Positions 5,877-10,483 of a DNA stretch of 10,483 bases are shown piece by piece. Within the stretch, counting starts at the first letter, position 1. Every line of letters begins with the position of its first letter. The stretch spans positions 1 through 10,483 of the forward strand of contig JAUWMY010000054.1 in the NCBI GenBank assembly GCA_030612945.1, given 5' to 3'. The notes under the pieces were generated by a model. That model was not told the DNA's origin. It did not search any database and worked only from the letters and a program-made list of their open reading frames with translations. This DNA comes from Desulfobacteraceae bacterium (GTDB lineage: Bacteria; Desulfobacterota; DSM-4660; Desulfatiglandales; Desulfatiglandaceae). Made by a program: the position numbers and the translations under genes.

Positions 5877-7858
5877 CTGGAGAGGTCGTAATAGCGCCAG
5901 AAAAAAACTGGCCCCATGAGCCGGCAGGAGTCATTCGAAGCGACCAAGCTGATCTGCCCCTCAATGTGGCATTTGTGGGTGGCGGAAAGGCCTGCTATGA
6001 CCTTCTTCAAATGCTGGATAACGAACGACTGTCAAGGCTCAAAATGAAAATTTTGGGCGTGGCCGATATAGACCCTCAAGCGCCAGGCCTGGTTTATGCA
6101 AAAAAGCATAAACTCTTCACAAGCAGCAATTTCCAGGATCTTTACAGTCTGAAGGAATTAAATTTTATCATCGAACTAACCGGATCAACAGAAGTAAGGG
6201 AGGCGATTCGCCAGACAACACCGCCGGAAATTTCCTTAATAGGCCACAGGGGAGCCAGGCTTCTGTTTGATCTGGTCCAGGTGGAGATTGAAAAGACCGA
6301 AATAGAAAAAAAACGTCAAGAACACGAAGAAAAAGAAAAAAAATACACTCAAATTATACTGGATTCGCTCCCCTACAGGATTATGGTAGTAAACATGGAT
6401 ATGACCATTGAGGCGGTTAATCAGACCTTTCTTAACGATTTCAATTTCACTTATGAGGATGTCCTGGGGAAGCATTGCTATGAAGTGAGGTATGGCCTGG
6501 AAAAATCGTGTGGAGAGGCTGGACACGTTTGCTATTTATTATATCTGGAAGAAACAAAAGAGCAGAAAATTTTCAGTACGATCAAAGAATTCAAGGATGA
6601 AAAAGGAGAAGACCGCTTTGATGTAATCACCATTGCCCCTATTTACAATGAACAGGGTGAATTTGTTCAGATAGTGGAGGCATCCAGGGATGTCACTCCC
6701 AGGATAAAACTTGAACGTGAGGTTGAGAAATCCAATACATTTTTTGAAAACGTGATCCAGAGCACTGTTGATGGCATTGTTGTTGTGGATACCAAAGGTA
6801 ATGTTCTCATTTTTAATGAGGGTATGGAACGGTTGACCGGATACAATGCCAGGGAAATCATGGAGAGAGGGCACCTGGCCAGCTTTTACAACATAGATGT
6901 GGCCAGAGAAAACATGAAGAAAATGCGTAGTGATGAGCACGGACCTGTTGGTAAATTGAATCCTACCAGCATGGCCATTACAGCCAAAAACGGTGCAGAT
7001 ATACCGGCTACCCTGTCTGCCTCCATCATCAAGATTGATGGAAAGGAAATAGGAAGCGTGGGCGTATTCACTGACATGCGGGAAATTCTCAAGATGAGAA
7101 AAGACCTTGAAGAAGCCCACTTCCAACTTGTCCAGTCAGAAAAGATTGCCTCTGTGGGTAAAATGGCAGCGGGTGTTGCCCACGAAATTAATAATCCGCT
7201 GGCAGGCATCATGATGTACGCCGAATTGCTCAAGGAAAACTTTATAGATAATAGCCAACACTTGAAAGATATTCAAGAAATAATCGATCAAACACTGCGT
7301 TGCAAAAATATTGTGTCTGAATTACTGGAATTTAGCCGCCAGACCGTTGGAAAGGCATCCTCGTTCAGTATAGAACAAATGATCACCAAGACCTTGAATT
7401 TATTGATCAATCAGGCCTCGTTTCAAGATATCGAGGTCAAAAAGATTATCCAATCAGACATGCCGGAAATGACTGGCGATCTGGGACAGCTCCAGCAGGT
7501 TTTTACCAACCTTTTCATTAATGCAGCCGATGCAATGAAGGGAAAAGGAAAGCTGAATATTTCAGCAAAGTATGATAGTAGTAGAAATTTATTTTTTACT
7601 ACAGTTTCTGATTCCGGCTCCGGAATACCGGAAGAACTAAGGGATAAGATTTTCGACATGTTTTTTACTACCAAGCCTGTAGGCAAAGGCACAGGCCTTG
7701 GCCTTAGTATCTCGCAAAAAATTATAAACCTCCACGGTGGCAATATCCTGGTCGATTCTCCTCCTGAAGGAGGAACGCGTTTTATTATTGAACTTCCTCT
7801 CGGATTTGTGGAACAACCTGATGAAGAACCTGTTTTCATAGGATTGGATGAAGCATGA
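5873..7858 (+). CDS. Rossmann-PAS-PAS histidine kinase
   Basis: This 661-aa kinase appears soluble, since no hydrophobic membrane segment is seen. Residues 31-133 form a Rossmann-like domain: NVAFVGGGKACYDLL (31-45) carries a GxGxxG-like glycine loop, strand 2 ends in VADID (63-67), and a further strand is FIIELTG (98-104). A charged coiled coil (about 135-160) leads to PAS 1 (about 160-280), which contains C202, C213 and C220, and then PAS 2 (about 285-405). The kinase core follows: HisKA with H437 in HEINNPLAG, N-box N546/N550, DSGSG (580-584) and GKGTGLGLS (604-612). It starts at TTG and ends in a 4-base overlap with the receiver-kinase gene, so the two are probably made together and act in one relay. 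The Rossmann-like domain suggests sensing of NAD(H) or a similar ligand; this is inference, and a degenerate non-binding domain is possible. PAS 1 cysteines could bind metal or respond to redox. Confidence 0.9.
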   Translation: MTGEVVIAPEKNWPHEPAGVIRSDQADLPLNVAFVGGGKACYDLLQMLDNERLSRLKMKILGVADIDPQAPGLVYAKKHKLFTSSNFQDLYSLKELNFIIELTGSTEVREAIRQTTPPEISLIGHRGARLLFDLVQVEIEKTEIEKKRQEHEEKEKKYTQIILDSLPYRIMVVNMDMTIEAVNQTFLNDFNFTYEDVLGKHCYEVRYGLEKSCGEAGHVCYLLYLEETKEQKIFSTIKEFKDEKGEDRFDVITIAPIYNEQGEFVQIVEASRDVTPRIKLEREVEKSNTFFENVIQSTVDGIVVVDTKGNVLIFNEGMERLTGYNAREIMERGHLASFYNIDVARENMKKMRSDEHGPVGKLNPTSMAITAKNGADIPATLSASIIKIDGKEIGSVGVFTDMREILKMRKDLEEAHFQLVQSEKIASVGKMAAGVAHEINNPLAGIMMYAELLKENFIDNSQHLKDIQEIIDQTLRCKNIVSELLEFSRQTVGKASSFSIEQMITKTLNLLINQASFQDIEVKKIIQSDMPEMTGDLGQLQQVFTNLFINAADAMKGKGKLNISAKYDSSRNLFFTTVSDSGSGIPEELRDKIFDMFFTTKPVGKGTGLGLSISQKIINLHGGNILVDSPPEGGTRFIIELPLGFVEQPDEEPVFIGLDEA

Positions 7859-9324
7859 ATGAAAAAATCAAGATTCTGGTTGTGGATGACGAAAAAGTCA
7901 TCAGAGACGGATGCTCCCGCGTATTAAGCGGCAAGGGCTATGACGTGATCACTGCCGAAAACGGCCAGGCAGCCCTTGACGTCCTGGCCAAAGAACCATT
8001 GGACATAATCCTTCTTGACCTTAAAATGCCGGTCATGAGCGGCGAAGAAGTCCTTGAAATAACCGGTGAAAAATACCCTGATATTCCGGTTATCATCATC
8101 ACGGGACATGGAACCGTTGATACGGCCGTTGAGTGCATGAAAAAAGGCGCCTATGATTTTATTACCAAGCCTTTTCAGATTGACCAGTTTCTCCTGATCA
8201 TTACCAGGGCCGCTGAAAAGAGAAATCTCGAGCAAAAAGCCCGGCAGTTTGAACAGGAAAATATCCGAAACCTTTACGATCTCAATCTTGAAAAAAGCCG
8301 TCTTAAAACCATCATAAACTATATGGGAAACGGCGTTATGGTGACAAACCGCAATCTCGAGGTGGTTCTCCACAACCCGGCACTCATGCGATTAATGGAA
8401 ATATCCGAAGAAGTGGAAAACCCTGCCCCTATTTCCACGATCATACATGATGAATCCCTGATAAATACTCTCAAGCAAATTCAGGGCGGGGAATCGTCGG
8501 AAAACGAGTCAATTTCACAGGAAATCAATGCAGGGGCAAATGTGCTCAGGGCTATTTCAGCGCCAGCCCTTGGCCCGGACAGCAGCGTCGTAGGGACAGT
8601 TACCGTTATCGAGGATATTACAGCATTTAAGCAGCTTGATCAAATGAAGACTGATTTTGTCAATATGGTGGCACATGAGCTTCGCAGTCCTCTTTCTGCG
8701 ATCAAACAGCAAAACCATGTTCTCTTAGAAGGCTTGTGTGGCCCTCTTGGGGAAAAACAACATGAATTCGTGAGCAGAGGGTCAAACAGGATAGATTCCC
8801 TCCTGGAACTTATCAACGACCTGCTTGATGTGGCAAAGATCGAGGCAGGCAAATATGTCCAGCGCCTTGTACCTACTGATATCGGTAAGGTCATAGAAGA
8901 GACCATTGCCCTGATGGACTCAAAGGCCAAGGAAAAAGGCATAGACCTATCCTTTTCTTTCAAGAATCTCAAGCCGGTTCAGGCCGACCCGAAAAACATC
9001 GAGGAGATATTTAATAACCTTATCAGCAATGCCATTAATTATTCTCCCGAAGGGGGCAAGGTGACTGTTACCGCACAGGGACAGGGAGAGTATATGGAGA
9101 TCAGGGTCGAGGACACGGGTGTTGGGATTTCCCCAGAGGAACTGCCTAAAATTTTTGACAAATTCTACCGGGTCAAACACCCTAAGACCCGGCAAGTTAT
9201 AGGTACCGGATTAGGGCTTGCCATTGTCAAGGGCATTGTTGATGCCCATCACGGCACAATTGACGTGGAAAGCGTTGTGGATAAAGGGACTACCTTTAGA
9301 ATCCTCTTTCCTGTTATGGCTTAG
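7855..9324 (+). CDS. Receiver-PAS-histidine kinase hybrid
   Basis: This 489-aa cytoplasmic signalling protein begins with a receiver domain (residues 1-120): acidic pair D11/D12, phospho-acceptor D55 in LLDLKMP, T83 and K105 in ITKPF. A coiled segment (120-150) leads to a PAS domain (about 148-258, ending VIEDITAFKQ). HisKA has H274 in the HELRSPLSAI motif, and the ATPase domain shows N388/N392, DTGVG (420-424) and GTGLGLAIV (450-458). All catalytic residues look intact. No DNA-binding, AAA+ or cyclic-di-GMP output domain is present, so this is an intermediate in a phosphorelay or a kinase gated by its receiver, not a transcription factor. The ATGA overlap with the upstream kinase makes that protein the obvious donor to D55. 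The final regulator must lie elsewhere. Confidence 0.92.
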   Translation: MNEKIKILVVDDEKVIRDGCSRVLSGKGYDVITAENGQAALDVLAKEPLDIILLDLKMPVMSGEEVLEITGEKYPDIPVIIITGHGTVDTAVECMKKGAYDFITKPFQIDQFLLIITRAAEKRNLEQKARQFEQENIRNLYDLNLEKSRLKTIINYMGNGVMVTNRNLEVVLHNPALMRLMEISEEVENPAPISTIIHDESLINTLKQIQGGESSENESISQEINAGANVLRAISAPALGPDSSVVGTVTVIEDITAFKQLDQMKTDFVNMVAHELRSPLSAIKQQNHVLLEGLCGPLGEKQHEFVSRGSNRIDSLLELINDLLDVAKIEAGKYVQRLVPTDIGKVIEETIALMDSKAKEKGIDLSFSFKNLKPVQADPKNIEEIFNNLISNAINYSPEGGKVTVTAQGQGEYMEIRVEDTGVGISPEELPKIFDKFYRVKHPKTRQVIGTGLGLAIVKGIVDAHHGTIDVESVVDKGTTFRILFPVMA

Positions 9325-9341
9325 TAAACAAAGGTTCCCCA

Positions 9342-9371
9342 TTGACAGAGGGTACTCATTTGTCATATTAA
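9342..9371 (+). promoter_or_regulatory. Candidate sigma-70-type promoter
   Basis: A perfect -35 hexamer TTGACA (9342-9347) is followed after 18 bases by TATTAA (9366-9371), which matches the -10 consensus at four of six positions. It lies 83-112 bases before the second metF-like gene, in the only sizeable gap between the signalling genes and that gene, so it could drive the right-hand metF-hdrA block separately. AT-rich sequence makes chance matches common. Confidence 0.4.
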
Positions 9372-9440
9372 ACAACATCAAATCACTTAATATAGAAATG
9401 GTCATCTCCAATGCCATTCACAAATTATCCCACTAACCGT

Positions 9441-9456
9441 GGAGGATCACACCATG
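9441..9456 (+). promoter_or_regulatory. Ribosome binding site setting the ATG start of the second metF
   Basis: GGAGG at 9441-9445 is 8 bases before ATG 9454. An in-frame GTG at 9439 would overlap this site and add five residues (MEDHT) unrelated to the family, so ATG 9454 is preferred. Confidence 0.8.
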
Positions 9457-10329
9457 TCGCTACAGGCCAAGATTAAATCAGGTGAATTCGTCGTCTTAGG
9501 GGAATTTGAACCGCCCAAAGGAGCTGACTTCTCGCGTTTTTTAAAAAATGCCAGGCAGATCAAAGGACGAGTAGATGCCGTTATGGTTCCTGAAATGGGC
9601 AATGCAGTGATGAAAGCCAGTTCTCTAGGCGGCTGCGCATTTTTGCAGAGTCACGGCATCGAGACCGTGTTTCAGGTGTGCTGTCGAGACCGTAACCGGC
9701 TGGCCCTCCAGGCTGATATACTTGCCGCAGCAGCTCTCGGTATACCCAATATAATGGCCGTTCCAGGGGAAGATATCACCTATGGCGATCATCCCCAGGC
9801 AAGGCTTGTAAACGATTTGAATCTGATTGAGCTTCTCGAAACCACTCAAAAACTCCAAAGCGGGAAGGATATGGCGGGTGTAGAGCTAAGTGGGGCACCC
9901 GCTTTCTGCACCGGTTCGACCGTTAATGCAGGCGCCCTGGGTGGGGTAATGGATATTGAGATGCAAAACCTCAATAAAATGATAAACCTCGGTGTCCAGT
10001 TCCTTATTACCACACCTGTCTTTGACCTGCACCGGTTTCAGCAGTTCATGAAACATGTAGACACCAGTAAGGGTGCGGTAATTCCTACGGTCCTCCTTTT
10101 AAAATCAGCAGGTATGGCCCGATACATTGATCGGAATATCAAAAGCATCTCCATTCCCAAGGAAATGATCCGGGACATTCAAAAGGCCCCTGACAAATTA
10201 AAGCAGTGTATCAAGGTAGCGGCGGAGATCATTGGTAGCTTGAAAGACATGGGAATGGCAGGGGTTATGATTTCAACAGTTGGATGGGAGGATAAACTCC
10301 CCCAGGTCCTTGACGCAGCAAAGCTATAG
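9454..10329 (+). CDS. Diverged MetF-family flavoprotein
   Basis: This 291-aa protein is clearly homologous to the MetF at 4209-5141: E17 in GEFEPPKGAD aligns with catalytic E24, and CRDRNRLALQADIL (77-90) with the matching segment there. Three sites differ. D113 of MetF aligns with E106 (VPGEDI). Folate-contacting Q193 aligns with T187 (ITTPVF). The VTDN motif at residues 52-55 becomes VPEM at 45-48. The segment ASNPF is also replaced by GAPAFCTGS. The fold and flavin site are probably kept, but ordinary methylene-THF reduction may be weakened or the substrate changed; this rests on by-eye alignment. No metV gene is adjacent. A second hdrA-like gene begins 13 bases downstream, so this protein may be a flavin subunit of another Hdr-linked complex. 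The start is ATG 9454, not GTG 9439. A functional MetF isozyme remains possible. Confidence 0.85.
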   Translation: MSLQAKIKSGEFVVLGEFEPPKGADFSRFLKNARQIKGRVDAVMVPEMGNAVMKASSLGGCAFLQSHGIETVFQVCCRDRNRLALQADILAAAALGIPNIMAVPGEDITYGDHPQARLVNDLNLIELLETTQKLQSGKDMAGVELSGAPAFCTGSTVNAGALGGVMDIEMQNLNKMINLGVQFLITTPVFDLHRFQQFMKHVDTSKGAVIPTVLLLKSAGMARYIDRNIKSISIPKEMIRDIQKAPDKLKQCIKVAAEIIGSLKDMGMAGVMISTVGWEDKLPQVLDAAKL

Positions 10330-10342
10330 AGAGGTGCAAGGA

Positions 10343-10483
10343 ATGAGCAAGAAAAAAACCAATCAATTGTCAGGATCAGTCATGGTCGTGGGCGGTGGAA
10401 TTGCGGGTATGCAATCCGCCCTTGACCTTGCAAGCTCCGGTTTCTATGTCTATCTTCTTGAGAAATCATCTGCCATTGGCGGG
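10343..10483 (+). CDS. Second HdrA-like protein, 5' end only
   Basis: Forty-seven codons are present before the window ends. After a basic leader (MSKKKTNQ) comes SGSVMVVGGGIAGMQSAL (residues 10-27), an FAD-binding glycine loop, then an acidic residue after strand 2 (LLEK) and SSAIGG. This closely parallels the start of the HdrA-like protein at 123-2867 (GSVMVVGGGIAGIQAAL), so the same family is likely. GAGGTG at 10331-10336 is 6 bases before the ATG. The gap to the diverged MetF gene is only 13 bases, which implies one operon. Whether this copy is also a two-FAD version, and whether it keeps all cysteine motifs, cannot be seen. Confidence 0.85.
   Translation, partial: MSKKKTNQLSGSVMVVGGGIAGMQSALDLASSGFYVYLLEKSSAIGG

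Noticed and set aside
6539..7126. 195-codon open frame on the minus strand
   Set aside because: It is antisense to the PAS region of the histidine kinase, with no recognisable motif.
9218..9436. 72-codon open frame running from the end of the second kinase into the gap
   Set aside because: Two thirds of it overlaps the conserved ATPase end of the kinase in another frame, and its start has no ribosome binding site.
9439..9453. GTG start giving the second MetF five more residues
   Set aside because: The GTG overlaps the GGAGG ribosome binding site used for ATG 9454, and the added residues do not fit the family start.

Overview
The window looks like a chromosomal segment of an anaerobic Desulfobacterota-type bacterium (sulfate reducer or syntroph) that runs the Wood-Ljungdahl pathway. 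This rests on gene content: an HdrA-type flavin/iron-sulfur electron-transfer subunit, an MvhD-type [2Fe-2S] subunit, MetV and MetF side by side, plus multi-PAS histidine kinases. The taxonomy is inferred from family knowledge, not from a marker gene. All recognised genes are on the + strand.

Left block (123-5141): a four-gene redox/C1 operon. It holds a 914-aa HdrA-like protein with two FAD modules, an MvhD-like protein, MetV and MetF. MetV and MetF overlap by 4 bases, and the block ends in a strong intrinsic terminator (5170-5211). The layout resembles the acetogen MetFV-Hdr-MvhD system, in which methylene-tetrahydrofolate reduction is linked to an Hdr-type electron-confurcating or bifurcating module. 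HdrB, HdrC and an NADH-oxidising subunit are absent here. The gap between hdrA and mvhD (2868-3103) holds an inverted-repeat element whose repeat unit also supplies the last codons and the stop of hdrA.

Middle block (5142-9324): a 465-base gene-free stretch contains the terminator, a short hairpin and a second inverted-repeat element. It is followed by three translationally coupled genes, each overlapping the next by 4 bases: an 89-aa protein I do not recognise, a histidine kinase with an N-terminal Rossmann-like domain and two PAS domains, and a receiver-PAS-histidine kinase hybrid. The Rossmann-like domain makes the first kinase a candidate sensor of a dinucleotide or other redox ligand. 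Neither signalling protein has a DNA-binding output domain.

Right block (9325-10483): after a possible promoter, a second MetF-family protein (291 aa) has substitutions at two positions that align by eye with folate/flavin-contacting residues of MetF. It is followed 13 bases later by the start of a second HdrA-like gene, cut by the window edge. The signalling cassette therefore sits between two Hdr/MetF clusters, the second with a diverged MetF. This suggests, but does not prove, that it regulates C1/electron flow.
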